Assembly: GCA_963575645.1 (NCBI GenBank)
Contig: OY754475.1
Location: forward strand, 5,518,001 to 5,582,000
From: Xanthostigma xanthostigma
Taxonomy: Eukaryota > Arthropoda > Insecta > Raphidioptera > Raphidiidae
Direction: 5' to 3'
DNA length: 64,000 nt
This document shows, in pieces, positions 32,992 through 44,295 of the stretch. The position numbers and the translations under genes were made by a program. Every line of letters starts with the position of its first letter. Positions within the stretch are counted from its first letter, which is position 1. The notes under the pieces were generated by a model, which was not told the origin of the DNA, did not search any database, and saw nothing but the letters and a program-made list of their open reading frames with translations.

Positions 32992-33342
32992 TCTATACTA
33001 ATATATAAACCTGCAGAGTTTCTTTGTTTGAACGCGCTGATTTTAGGAACTACTGATTCGTATTGAAAAACATTTTTTTTGTTGGATAGTCTATTTATCG
33101 AGGAAGGCTATAGGCTATATAATATCACGCTACGACCAATAGGAGCGGAGCATCAATAAAAAAATGTTACAAAATGTAACTCAAAATTTGTTCGTCCGAC
33201 AAACATTTTTGAACTGTAACTCCAATCATCATGAAATTTTGACTCAACATTCATCTCGGTAAACGAAGATGAATGTGCGTACTCATGCCCCTCTCCCTCA
33301 TTCGGTATTTTGCACCCGGATGAAACCGGGCGGGACCGCTAG
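32992..33342 (+). mobile_element. Helitron family A, complete copy
   Basis: It starts TCTATACTAATATATAAACC at 32,992 and ends GGATGAAACCGGGCGGGACC-GCTAG at 33,342, flanked by A (32,991) and T (33,343). 351 bp. Confidence 0.9.
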
Positions 33343-33737
33343 TAATTGATATAGGAAGCAAGATGTTGGTTTGGAAACCAAAATCTACCCAGGCGAAGTC
33401 ATACATGGAATGGACACGGGCAACGCCGGGCTTATAACGGATCGACTTAAATATTTCAATGATAGTTCAATGAAATGAATGCCTTATACGTTTGTTCTTA
33501 TCTCATGTCTATCTTTTTGTGACATTGAAATCTACAATTTCTATTTACAGTGACACGTTTTTTTTGTTAAATGATTTATTAATTTATACAAAATTGACAT
33601 AAAATTAACACGTGTAACGCAATGAATAATATAATAATGAAGCACGCAGTCGCGTACATCTACAGCTGATCCCTAAGTCAACGTTTAAACAAGAATTTTA
33701 AAACAAAAATTTAAAATAAGTTACTTAGTCGATGAAC

Positions 33738-34079
33738 AAAGAGGTAAAAAAACTTTTAAGTTAAAAGTTTTTATTGTACAAGCGATAAGGTACCAAAAAC
33801 TAGAAAATGAATATGAGTCACCATTGGGGGTTTTGATTGAACTAAAATAAAATCGTGGGGGGGCATTTAATAAAAACTTTTATTTGTTAAGATTGGAAAT
33901 CATATTTAGTTTTCGACTGTCTTCTAGGAACATAATGTAACTATAAATGCCCCCCCACGATTTTGTTTTAGTTTAATCAAACCCCCTAATAGTGACTTAT
34001 ATGTATTTTCTAGTTTTTAGTACATTATCGATTGTAGGTACAATAAAAGCGTTTAACTTAAAAGTTTTTTTACCTCTTT
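33738..34079. repeat. Foldback element with poly-G/C inner arms
   Basis: Arms 33,738-33,872 and 33,948-34,079 are inverted. They share AAAGAGGTAAAAAAACTTTT and AAAATCGTGGGGGGGCATTT. The centre is about 75 bp. No coding content. Confidence 0.8.
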
Positions 34080-34355
34080 TTATTTTTAGTGTGCTTTATT
34101 AAAAGTGCAATTTGAAACCGGACGAAAGCCGGAAAGGTCAGTTAGTTATTATAATACTGTATTGTCATCGGAACTACATACCTATGCAAAATTTCAACTT
34201 AATCGGATAATGGTAAGTAGTTGAAAAAGCTGTCCCAAGATTTGAAACAAGATATAAATGTATTAAGAAATATACGGAGTCAAGCTTAAAAAAAACGCTT
34301 AAAAATGATTTTTCTCTCAATTAAATGGATAAACAGTCTTAAATAGGAAACAAAA

Positions 34356-34762
34356 TTAAAAATAATAATAATGCGTTTAACGTCCGTTTCTCGACTTTAT
34401 GTCATAACAGATGCCATTCGCACCATTACTATTTTCCATCTATCACACTTCCTATTACTTTCTACATTTTTTTCAACTTCAACTTAATAGCAATGGGCGA
34501 ATGAAGGAATTTTAGGACATTAGGATAAGGTACGCAAATTTTGACAGGTAATCGGCCATGGCCTTGAATAAGGAACCATCTCGATATTTATCTGGAATTA
34601 TTGACGGAAACCATGGAAAACCTTAACAAGATGGTCGGTACAGGAATTACCGTTTCTCGGCGAGAGGCAGCAGGAAAAAGTCCCAGCCACATCTGCCGGG
34701 ATTCGAACCCAGTACCCCCCGAATGCGAATCTAGTGCTCTCACCACTACGCCACCCCGCTCG
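34356..34762 (-). mobile_element. tRNA-headed SINE, copy 2, with 13 bp target duplication
   Basis: Perfect direct repeats ATAGGAAACAAAA (34,343-34,355 and 34,763-34,775) flank it. On the minus strand the head has GGCGTAGTGGTGAGAGCACT, a loop with CGC (Ala-like anticodon position) and the B box GGGTTCGAATCCC, then the body and an ATT-repeat tail. It is about 407 bp and appears younger than copy 1. Confidence 0.85.
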
Positions 34763-34775
34763 ATAGGAAACAAAA

Positions 34776-35325
34776 ACTACGACAAAATAACAACTGCTAT
34801 GGCACAAAAAATTATTGATAATAATACAGTCGACGTTTCACCGGTTTTTGTGTACATCCTCAAGGATCACAATTACGGTTGAATTGCTTATATTTGTTTT
34901 ATTTCACGCACTAGTGTTATATAGGTCATTTTACGACCGCTTAATAAACATGAAAAGCAGTTATTTTATATAGGGGGTGTGTTATAATACACTTATATGG
35001 ACGTACCATCTATATAGACAAACAAACAATAATTGTAACCATTATTGCAACACATCCGATTTGGCGTTAACCTATGATGTCATTAATCAGATAATCTCTT
35101 ACACAATGCGTAGTGCATATTGTGTTATGTATTAGCATAATACAATCGCATAAAACACGGTAATTAGGGGGGGAGACAGATCTGTATCAATACACTAGGG
35201 TCGGTCAAAAATTCACGTAGAATATCCACCTGTCGGTACTTTCTATTACGCCATCGCGAGTGAACCGCTTTAAGCGAAATAAAAAATTCTTTTGACTACG
35301 ATATGAACACTTTAAAATTATTTAA
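34776..35325. other. Upstream stretch, nothing recognised
   Basis: Unique-looking; short frames only. Confidence 0.4.
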
Positions 35326-35790
35326 TAAAATATTTTTAACAAAAAAATTGAACCGACTTCAAAATATGCACTAAAAAGTAAAAAATAATAATTATTGTTA
35401 TTTTTGGAGTCGGTGTCAGCCAAAATGAAATCTATTTCGATGTAAGATTTAAATTGCTACTTTTTAGTGCATATTTTGAAGTCGGTTCAATTTTTTGTTA
35501 AGAATATTTTATTTTTCTCTTTTTATTAGTGTTAGATAAAGTATTGCAATGGGTAGGCCAAGTATGCGTGCCTTTGAAATTTGAGAGTTTCCCTCGATTT
35601 CTCCGGATTCCACCATCAGATCCCGACTTGGTTGCGATGGAACCACCTCGGAAGTGCACTCTTTCGAATAAAAAAAAAAATTTTGAAAAGCGGTCCATAA
35701 TTGACGGAGAAATCGGTGAACATACATAAAAAAAAAATATATATACAGTCGAACATAGAACCTCCTCCTTTTTTGAAGTCGGTTAAAAAT
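35326..35790. mobile_element. Foldback element, family E, copy 2
   Basis: It has TTGAACCGACTTCAAAATAT at the left and TTTTGAAGTCGGTTAAAAAT at the right, plus an extra inner arm at 35,458-35,513 that mirrors 35,330-35,380. The inner inverted repeat of copy 1 is mostly missing. The right third (TTTCCCTCGATTTCTCCGGA onward) matches copy 1 closely. Overlapping frames on both strands are repeat-derived. Confidence 0.8.
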
Positions 35791-36899
35791 AAGAGTCAAG
35801 TAGCTTATTGCGAGACTTTCTTCAAGAACGGAGTCGAACTTGAACGCACCCCATATACGGGGACTATGGGGACTGGTGCATTGGCGAGAGAATCGGCACA
35901 ATATCAACCGCGGCTGTGATTATCCTTTTAATGTGTTATGTAATCACTGATGTACATTATTATATACATATACATTATACACGTGCATTGATGCTGTATT
36001 TATGGATGTATTATGTCACCGGCGTATCATAAATATATAATGTAGAGTAGAGTCAACGAGAATGGGCGAGCTATATCCACTCTCCAAGAACCTGCTGAAC
36101 GCTGTGCGAAATTTATGGGGGAAGTACAGAAACATCTCGCATACGTGTACGAGAAAGAAAAATATGTGCCAAATTTTAGGTTTTTTTTAAATGTAAAACG
36201 TCTAGTGGCGCGTTTGGTTGGGAGTAAAACCGTGCAATTGGCACGACACTTTTAGAGGTTACGTTTATGTGCGTTGGATTAAACACGGCTTTAGTTGAAG
36301 GCGACATCTAGATAACAGGGCGAAATATTTAGTTAGCGTAAGGAAATAATTTTATTAAAGACGACAACTAGATGACGCCAAAATTAGTTACAGGGCGATA
36401 TTTTGTTACAAAAATTTCCTTAGCTGACAGGGCGAAATTTACTTTTGGCTCTTCCGTCTCAAAAGGTTACCGACACCCGGTCTATCTAAATCTCGATGAT
36501 TCATTTTATTCACTCGCTTCTGATTGCCTGTACTCTATTAAACTGTGCGTAGCATTTTCAATAACGCATAGGTACTCTTGTCATTATGAATGATATGTGT
36601 ATTTGTATTGTAGGCTCGCAGCCATTGTTTTATATGCCTACTGACATAGAGTTATGCATAGAGTACATTAATTTATACACCGTGTCTCATTTAGCTCCGT
36701 TTGCATTATGCACAGAGAGAAACCTGTCAGTTTTAAGTGCAGAAAACATTGTCAGAAAAATTACTTTCACAGTGGCTTTAGTTGATCGTAATGTTATTTA
36801 CGACTCGTGTGACCGTTAAGCCTCGCGGATTGCTCGTATTTCCGTGTCACAACTCGTACACAATAACTGCATTCGCATTCTAGATACATGTACTAACTA
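35791..36899. other. Upstream stretch with repeated CAGGGCGAAAT motif
   Basis: CAGGGCGAAATATTT (36,317), CAGGGCGATATTTT (36,391) and CAGGGCGAAATTT (36,428) occur within 125 bp. The complementary motif recurs at 42,460-42,512. No supported gene; frames at 36,372-36,819 have no family features. Confidence 0.4.
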
Positions 36900-37632
36900 C
36901 AGTGAAACCTGAGTAAGTGAGAAAACTCTCTATGTGAGAGTAATTGCCAGGTTACCGTCCTTGTAACCCTCTGAAACCTCTATAAGGGAGAAACAGAATA
37001 AGAGAAAGACGTTTTTCACTCAAAGACCTCTGTAACTGAGACTACTACTTGCCTGTTCTCCAGAAGCGATAGTCGAACGTATTGATAGTGCCACGAAATA
37101 TGAATCATAAATAGCTGAATCAACTACCACTGTTTTTGTATAGTTTTTATATACAGTAGGCGCTCGATAATCCGGCACCCGATTTTTTCCCTCTATGCCG
37201 GATTGTCGGAACTGCCGGATTATCGGATTTTCGCTTGCTTCTTGCCATAATAAATTTTTTTAATTATCATTTCTCTTAACTTTCTCAAATTCAGTAGAAA
37301 CAGCATCATTTATTATTTCTTCATCGGTCATTACAGGGTGAGAATCCGAGTTTTCCGCAAACCATTCCTCAATATCGAGAGAAACTACTCGAACCCGCTC
37401 AGTAGTCCGGCGTTCAGCAGTGTAAAATGCCGGATTATAGAGCGGGCTACCTGAGTCCCAAAATGCCGGACTACTGAGCGTGCCGGATTGGCGAGCGCCG
37501 GATTATCGAGCGCCTACTGTACCTATATAAGTGAGAAAGGTGTACCTCTATAAGATAGAAACTCGGGTTAGTGAAAAACCTCCATAAGCGAAAAAGAGAT
37601 TGCGGAACTTTTGCTTATCCATGGTTCGACTG
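36900..37632. mobile_element. Outer pogo/Tigger-like element, split
   Basis: Tips CAGTGAAACCTGAGTAAG (36,900) and CTTATCCATGGTTCGACTG (37,632) are imperfect inverted repeats with TA on both sides. Several CCTCTATAAGNGAGAAA-like motifs repeat inside. A second TA-flanked element (37,154-37,519) is inserted in it. Without that insert it is about 365 bp. No transposase frame of its own is seen. Confidence 0.75.
37154..37519 (-). mobile_element. Nested pogo/Tigger-like element with transposase remnant
   Basis: Tips CAGTAGGCGCTCGATAATCC and the complement GGATTATCGAGCGCCTACTG are near-perfect and flanked by TA (37,152-37,153 and 37,520-37,521). The minus strand of the middle reads WFAENSDSHPVMTDEEIIND, like the TDEEI segment near the end of Tigger-type transposases, so this is a deletion derivative of an autonomous element. 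Confidence 0.8.
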
Positions 37633-37680
37633 TATTTAAATTTTAAAGTATCCTTGAATTAAAATGTATAACATGAATCT

Positions 37681-38120
37681 TTTTACCCGACTAAGGCGAA
37701 GCCAAAAGGAAGGGTTATGAGTTTACGTATGTTTGTATTTACGGATGTTCCACCGTAGCGCCTAAACTATTTATCCGATTTTGATAAATAAGGTATCAAT
37801 CGATTCGTTATTAAAGCCCGGGTAACATTGGCTACATTTATATTTCAATTTTGGTCCCAGAGGGGAGCAAATTGAAAACAAATAAAAGATAAATCCGACT
37901 ACTGAAAAGTATGAAACAAGAAAATATTCGCATCTGAGGATAGCTGTGGTCGTATTCCATCTCATATAATATATGAGGCCCCTCTAGATGTATAACGTGA
38001 TGCGCTTTGCTTATGATCGCTTATATAATGTTTTGTTAGGGTAAGTGGCATATGACCACGGCTATCCTCAGACGATAATATTTTCTTGTCTCATACTTTT
38101 CAGTAGTCGGGGTTTTAGTT
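37681..38120 (+). mobile_element. Foldback element, family D, copy 2
   Basis: It starts TTTTACCCGACTAAGGCGAA, has the inner TATGAAACAAGAAAATATTC inverted pair and ends CAGTAGTCGGGG. Same orientation as copy 1. Confidence 0.8.
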
Positions 38121-38695
38121 TTTGAACTTATTTTTTTCATTTATTATTTTTCTATTTGAAACTCGGTGTAAGATAATGATATACGAGGTATTGATGTATG
38201 CATGATGCATTTGTTTTGTTTTAATGTTGGTACCCATTGTTATAACATCCAAGCGCAGTCAACTGTTCGCAATTTAAAATATATAATACGCTCTTTTTGA
38301 AACAATATAATATTGCAGACATGTTCCTCTAGTTTATCATTTCATTTTCAACCGAACAGATGGGGTTTCGTGTTATTTGAAATTTAGAAAACAAATAAAA
38401 AGAGTAGAAAAAGTAATAAATAACTGCGTATCTCGTTTGAAATGGAGAACTGTCATATATAAATAAAAGAAAAACTGGTTCACGTCACATTTTTCTTTTG
38501 AAAGAAATTGTTTCTTTATTTTTAATTAACTCTTCTTAAACGCACTGAATTGATTTACCTTTTATATAAAAGTATAATGCGTCTTTCTTCAAGATGATCA
38601 AATATGTAAGAGAGAGAGTTTGTAGCATCCAGCACATTTCACTCAATACATGGCCGGATTTGTAGACTGCCTATTAAAGATTATAATGTGTCTAC
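38121..38695. other. Upstream stretch, nothing recognised
   Basis: AT-rich, no feature supported. Confidence 0.4.
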
Positions 38696-39370
38696 TAGAG
38701 TTGGGGAAAAAATAACTTCACGATGAAAAAATCACTGTGACAAGCCGTCTAAAATAATCACTGTGATCTGACAAGAAATATCTACGTTCCAAAGTAACGT
38801 ATGTCGTTCCATGTCACCGCAGTCACTGTCGCTCAAATATGACACTATGATCTGACGAGATATCTACGTTCCAAAGTAACGTATGTCGTTCCATGTCACT
38901 GCAGTCACTAGCTGCGGCTTGTAAACGGCTTTTTCTAACCATTTAGGTAAAATTTTAAATTTGGCACAAAAAATATAATGCCGCTAAATGTTTAGAGAAA
39001 ACAGCTCACGCATCGCAAAAAACCATGCATTGATTGCCGTTTCCCCATGAAAAAAAGAATATTTACGTTATGTTATCAAATGCGACAGTCCTAAGCCTGT
39101 ACAAGTGTGAAGGTTATTTTGAATTTAACTATAACTTTGCATCTAAACATCATAACAGACAAGTAACGCCGTATCAGATGACAACATATTACTAAATGGT
39201 GTATTCGTGATCGGAGTGACAACTGTAACGATAATCAACTAAAAAATCCTAAAAACTAGAAAACATTTATTGTGATGTGAGTGATCGACGTGACAAAGTC
39301 ACGATGATTTTTCACTGCGATTTTTGTGTAACCGGAATAACAGTCACTGTGATCTCATAGTAACGACTTT
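38696..39370. repeat. Element with internal 84-87 bp tandem duplication
   Basis: The segment TATCTACGTTCCAAAGTAAC followed by GTATGTCGTTCCATGTCAC occurs at about 38,780 and 38,865. CACTGTGATCT motifs recur at both sides of the block (38,730-38,770 and 39,340-39,360), suggesting that the whole 670 bp is one repeat element. Confidence 0.55.
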
Positions 39371-39390
39371 TCCCATGTCTAGTGTCTACT

Positions 39391-39424
39391 TTGGACATTG
39401 TATAATTATGCAATGTCCAAAGTT
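39391..39424. repeat. Perfect 12 bp-arm hairpin
   Basis: CTTTGGACATTG is separated by 10 bases (TATAATTATG) from its exact complement CAATGTCCAAAG. The function is unknown; it may be a small inverted-repeat insertion. Confidence 0.7.
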
Positions 39425-39520
39425 TGCCTTGAACTCATGTCCGTATTTACCCCCCGTTTCCCCGAACTACTGCTCCCTGTTATAACAGCATAATGAGACC
39501 GTCCCGAATATTTTACCTCG

Positions 39521-40053
39521 GTAAAAAGGAACCCTTATAGGATCACTTTGTTGTCCGTCTGTCTGTCAAGGCTCTTGGGAATCAAAACGTACAGGGCACT
39601 TCCCGTTGACCTAGAATCATGAAATTTGACAAGAAGCAATGTCTTATAAAAAAAGTAAGGGGAAAAATCCGAAAACAGTAAATTTGTAGTTACATCACAA
39701 AAAAATAATGTTTTTAAATCGCAACAACATGCTACGCACGTACAGCTCTAACACAAAACAAGCGTCCGCTACCGGTGCGTTTATACAGCACAATATATGA
39801 GAACTCTCGCATACAACACGGTACGACAACTAGACTATCGGATATAGCCACGAGTTACAAAGTTCAGTAGTCCATCTGAACTCATTGCAATTACGCGCTT
39901 AGTAGGCACGACCTTTGTCGAGACAACAGTTTTCCAACGACTAAGTGAGAAAAGAGACTCGTCACTCGACTCCCGTGATGGACAAACTATTTACATACGT
40001 ACAAGTTTGTACGGAACCCTCGGTGCGCGAGTCCGACTCGTACTTGGCCGGTC
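39521..40053 (+). mobile_element. Lepidopteran GGAACCCT repeat element
   Basis: It carries GGAACCCTTATAGGATCACT, TCTGTCAAGGCTCTTGGGAA and CGTACAGGGCACTTCCCG, and ends ACGGAACCCTCGGTGCGCGA with GTCCGACTCGTACTTGGCCG. The order and wording are typical of moth and butterfly genomes. The frame at 39,945-40,157 is a by-product. Confidence 0.7.
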
Positions 40054-40071
40054 TCTATATAAAAGTTTCTG

Positions 40072-40466
40072 TTAGAAGATTAAAGGATGAAACCTGGCGG
40101 CATAGGATCAATGAACTTGCAAATACTGAAGGTATTTTTATTGCATTTTATATCTGACGTTTCGGAAATCTTTATGGCATCTTCGGAGAATCTAGAAGAT
40201 TTATATATAAAAAGTTTTTAAGTTATTATTGTTAAAGTTATTGTTGTTAAAGTTAAAGTTAAAAAATATATTTTACTTCCAATTTTTTAACTTTAACTTT
40301 AACAACAATAACTTAAAAACTTTTTATATATAAATCTTCTAGATTCTCCGAAGATGGCATAAAGATTGCCGAAACGTCAGATAATAAAATGCAATAAAAA
40401 AAAACCTTCAGTATTTGCAAGTTTATTGATCCTTTGCCACCAGGTTTCATCCTTTAATCTTCTAAT
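40072..40466. repeat. Foldback element, family S
   Basis: Arms run from TTAGAAGATTAAAGGATGAA (40,072) to its mirror ending 40,466. Both arms carry the outward motif. On the plus strand CCGAAGA (40,348), T, the stem GGCA/TGCC (40,356-40,370), then GAAACGTC (40,371-40,378). The centre is rich in GTTAAAGTTA repeats. Confidence 0.8.
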
Positions 40467-40882
40467 ATTTAAACAGGATCATCATCACTCTAAATTATTA
40501 GAGTTATTTTTGACAATAAAAGTTTCTTTTAAGAAAACGCGCTGTGATCGCTTTCTTAAACCGCTGTTAAGTAACGACAGTTAACAAACAGTAGCTGATA
40601 AACATCGTTTCTACGTATGGTATACAGTACATGTGTAGCGTTAAATAAAGGTGTTGTGTTGTTTTTTTTTTCTCTTCAATACAACTCTCACTGAGAGAGG
40701 GTCCCGGCGGACATAAGTAGGTGAACCAGTTCTGAATCGGTGTGTTCAACCACAACACCGCGGGGTTTCTCTCTCGATCTCATCAACGTCAAGTTGTACA
40801 CGCCTTATCATTTATAGATTATGTAGTCGAAGACGCAATTCGACGAAATTTTGACTACAGTTAAATATGTCAGGAATTTTGG

Positions 40883-41335
40883 AAGGGACCCCGGCGCAAA
40901 CCTTATTTGATTTGGTTCTCGGTTAAATTGATCGAAAATGGTTTTATTTTACAGTCTGAAAGCAAATATATTAATAGCTACAGATATGTTTAGCGAGATT
41001 TTAGATATAGAGAAAGAGATGTCCATTGAATTCACAATCTTAAAAAATCATAAGCTCTAGAAATATATTTTCGAGTGCGCCGAATCCGAATATGACATTA
41101 TTATTTTATACAGAGTGACACCTTCCAACATTACCTAGTTTTCGACTATTTATCTATTTCTAAAAAAGCACAAGAGTTGAATTCAATGGATATCTCTATA
41201 TATAAAAATCTCGCTGGTTTTTAGGCTATGCGCCCATGGACACATTTTCCTAGTGACCTTTAAACTATAAAATAAAACCATTTTCGATCAATTTAACTGA
41301 GAACCAAATCCCATAAGGTTTGTGCGGGGTCCTTA
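40883..41335. mobile_element. TIR element, family K, copy 1
   Basis: AAGGGACCCCGGCGCAAACC with GATTTGGTTCTCGGTTAAAT on the left is mirrored by GAGAACCAAATC and GTGCGGGGTCCTTA on the right; the ends are about 75 bp. The inner side carries more inverted sequence (TTGAATTCAAC-type). Non-coding. A partial copy is at 51,450. Confidence 0.75.
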
Positions 41336-41516
41336 CCTGTTGATGTTAAGACAGTTAAGAAAAAAATGTTTTAACTCGTTTTGTGGTTACGTTTTTACAC
41401 GCTTTATATTAACTTAACTTGTAAGTTTGTATGTATGCATGCTTGTTTGTAACCTTCGTTTGAACTACAGCAAGTGGTTTATTACTGTAGTATAATATGC
41501 CAGCACTGTAACTACA

Positions 41517-41606
41517 GTGGTTAGCCGTGCGGTCTAAGGCACGGGTCTTCGCTGACGTCAACTCTCGGAATCACACGGGTCGTGAGTTCTAATCCCGTCC
41601 ACGCCG
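41517..41606 (+). other. Type-II tRNA-like pseudogene or SINE head
   Basis: AGTGGTTAGCCGTGCGGTCT resembles a Leu/Ser-type A-box region and GTGAGTTCTAATCCC is a degraded B box. They are spaced for a long-variable-arm tRNA, but stems are broken and no anticodon can be assigned. It lies directly before palindrome P copy 2. Confidence 0.45.
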
Positions 41607-41637
41607 AAAAAAAAATTGTTTTTTTTTCGACAAATAT

Positions 41638-41948
41638 CAAACTAAAAAGTGGAAAATAAATATAGTTTAAAAAAAACTAAAAAACACGCTTTATATAGAA
41701 CTAAAAAGTAAAAAATATTTTTTTTAAAATAAGCTTAAAACAATAATGAATAAAAAATACAAATATTATTATGAAAAAAGCGTGGGGCGCTTTGTTCCAC
41801 ATTTTCGTACATCGAGCGCCCCACGCTTTTTCACAATAATACTTGTATTTTTTATTGTTTTAAGCTTATCTTTAAAAAAATATTTTTTACTTTTTAGTTC
41901 GATATAAAGCGTGCTTTTTGTTTTTTTTAAACTATATTTTTATTATTT
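41638..41948. repeat. Palindrome, family P, copy 2
   Basis: Arms 41,638-41,792 and 41,813-41,948 surround a loop TTGTTCCACATTTTCGTACA-TCG that is the reverse complement of the loop in copy 1 (1,597-1,619). This copy has GCGTGGGGCGCT where copy 1 has GCGTTGGGCGCT, changed on both arms, and an additional AT-rich stretch on each arm. Confidence 0.85.
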
Positions 41949-42590
41949 AGTGACTGATTTTCGGTTCCATTAATTCGTTAGTCTAAGGTTAAAATAGTAG
42001 AGTTGCGAAATGCCTAATAAGAATGCTATCAAGACATCACTGCATACATAAATAAAATTGCATTGACCTCACTGATCTCCTAACTGATTGACTGTTATAA
42101 AATTATTAAGAAATTTATAATATTCATAAATATCTAGTTTATTTATTGTATAAATCAATTAAACAGACACTTGAACGAACGTTATTGCAGTAAATTTAGT
42201 ATGCAATTAATTTTGTGCCTTTAATGTTGGGCAAGATTGTATATTTATGACAAAAAAAATATGGTAGGGTCAGGGCCGGTTTTAGAACCTCTGCGATGCT
42301 ATTTGAAAATAGTACTTTATGTATCTAGAACGTAAATTCAGTTATGGTACGCGTTCTGGCATTGTAATGGAACTACCGACCGGCAAGAGCTCGAATTTTT
42401 GGGAGTTGTCGTGGGATTCCTGGTAAATGTGAAGCGAAATTCTAGTAACTAAATTTCGCCCTGTAAGTAAATACAATCCTGTCATCAACTAAATCTCGCC
42501 CTGTCAAATAAAATTCTAGTGATTTTTACAATTGATCAGAGATAATTAAATGACTAGATTTTCTCATAGCGACGGGTTAGAGATCTTTTT
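41949..42590. other. Upstream stretch, nothing recognised
   Basis: Contains two TTTCGCCCTGT/TCTCGCCCTGT motifs (42,455-42,515), complementary to those at 36,317-36,440. Confidence 0.4.
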
Positions 42591-42592
42591 TA

Positions 42593-42690
42593 AGTATTTC
42601 TTTTATTATAATTTGTAAAAATAAACTTTCTTTTATTATAATTTCTAAAATTAAACTTTCTTTCATTATAATTTCCTTTGAAATTTTATC
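42593..42690. repeat. Three-unit tandem repeat, about 38 bp
   Basis: CTTTCTTTTATTATAATTTC and close variants occur three times in a row, ending in TTTCCTTTGA. Confidence 0.7.
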
Positions 42691-42749
42691 AAAAAAATTG
42701 CGTCGTTGAAAAAAACATTTTCTATTTCCCTGTCAATGATGATTCAAAA

Positions 42750-42788
42750 TTATAGACGCTCGACATCTTAGGTCATCAGCGTCTATTA
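42750..42788. repeat. Hairpin ATAGACGCT...AGCGTCTAT, copy 1
   Basis: Nine-base arms enclose a 17-base loop containing GGTCATC. An almost identical hairpin lies at 49,519-49,554. The two bracket the TTCCTGC hairpin arrays. Confidence 0.65.
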
Positions 42789-42915
42789 AAGCACATTTTT
42801 TAAAGTCCGTTTGATATGTAAAAACCGATTAATAAAATTTTCTGTTAGAGTAGTTACAGAAAATAGGCAGAATTTTGTACAGCGGTGTAATGCGTGTAGT
42901 CGAAACCAGAAACAA

Positions 42916-43039
42916 TTCCTGCAAAAATAGCAGGAAAACACAAAACGATTTTTGCTGAATCTTTTGTATGCACTGACGGTAATGTAGAACGCGATGTGTT
43001 ATTTCATTAAACAAAAAATTCCTGCAAATTCAGCAGGAA
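42916..43039 (+). repeat. Two isolated TTCCTGC hairpins upstream of array 1
   Basis: TTCCTGC...GCAGGAA hairpins at 42,916-42,936 and 43,019-43,039. The second has the same arm and loop lengths as array units but the 73 bp spacer sequence is absent. Confidence 0.75.
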
Positions 43040-43439
43040 TTTAATCACGACGCTAAATGTAGGTCACGCAAAAATGAATATATTACTTACATAACATGTT
43101 AAGTTCGTTTAAGTTTAAAATAAGATGAAAGTTTCAGAAAATTGGAGAGAAAACTTCCTAATTTAATTATTAAAGATTAGTTTATATTTATGATTATTTT
43201 CTAAAGGGGAGATATTTTAAGAATTTGTATGGCTGTTGATTAACTAAGAAATAACTTAACTAATAATATAACGCATACAGCCACGCTGCACCGCGTTTAC
43301 AAATAATAAAACTAAGAAATAAATGTTGTAAAAACCGGAGATGCCGAAAAATACATTTTAATGACTGAAAACAGTAGATTTTATACTTAGTGTCGTAATA
43401 ACGTTACGCACGACGTGTATATAGCATTTTTTAACACTA

Positions 43440-44005
43440 AGATGTCTTTCAAATACTACATAAAATGGGTTCTCTGAATAATTCCTGCAAATTCCAAAAG
43501 GAAAGATTATTAAGACGTTAAAATACTACATAAGAAGCCCTCTGAATTAATAGCAGGAATGATTATAAGACCGTTGTTAAAATACCAAATAAATGGGCCC
43601 TCTGAATAATTCCTGCAAATGTTAGCAGGATTGTTTTTTAAGACGTTGTTAAAATAAAACATAAAATGGGCCCTGTGAACAATTCCTGCAAATGTCAGCA
43701 GGAATGTTTATTAAGACGTTGTTAAAATACCAAATAAATGGGCCCTCTAAATAATTCCTAAAAATTCCAGTAGGAAAGATAATTCAGAAATTCTTACAAA
43801 CCACATAAAATGGGCCCTGTGAACAATTCCTGAAAATGTCAGCAGGAATGTTTATTAAGACGTTGTTATAATAGGCCCTCTGAGTAATTCCTGCAAATGT
43901 CAGCAGGAATTATTATAAAGACATTGTTAAAATGCCATATTTAAAATGGACCCTCTGTATAATTCCTGCGTATACCAGCAGGAATGATTGTTAAGATGTT
44001 TCCCA
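43440..44005 (+). repeat. Hairpin minisatellite, array 1
   Basis: About eight units of a 73 bp repeat. The consensus unit is a hairpin (AATTCCTGC, loop AAATGYCA, GCAGGAAT) followed by a conserved spacer with TTAAGACGTTGTTAAAATAC and AAATGGGCCCTCTGAAT. Hairpins start near 43,482, 43,610, 43,683, 43,755, 43,827, 43,888 and 43,963; one unit near 43,540 retains only the right half. The spacer is conserved, unlike a CRISPR. The arms differ less than the spacers, although several arms have one-base losses. No coding content. Confidence 0.85.
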
Positions 44006-44225
44006 CAGAGCTTTAGAGCTTCCAGTTGCAATTTAGTGGAACTGACATGAACTTAATTTCCAAGCAACGGCGTTCATTTCGTAACCGGAATTTGATATAA
44101 AGGATTTATCACTTGTGTCAGTTTTATTTGGCTATTTCAGGAAGCTGAAATATGCTATATCCAGCGGTTAATCTGTCTACCATTGTTTCAGATACATTAC
44201 AGCGGTGTCTGGAGTACTCAAGGGA

Positions 44226-44295
44226 CAGCCGGGTAGGTAGGACGGCCGAGCGGTCAGTGTGCTAACGGGGACGCTCTACCGGGTGGCCCATAATT
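44226..44295 (+). other. tRNA-like 5' fragment
   Basis: GACGGCCGAGCGGTCAGTGT resembles the 5' half of a Leu/Ser tRNA with an A box, but there is no B box or matching acceptor stem. Low-value tRNA-derived remnant. Confidence 0.3.

Noticed and set aside
34588-34882. Frames on both strands at 34.6-34.9 kb, some with protein-like wording
   Set aside because: They are the tRNA-derived head and body of the SINE.
35509-35907. 132-codon minus-strand frame with opposite-strand partners
   Set aside because: It lies in family E repeat sequence, also present at 13.9-14.1 kb.
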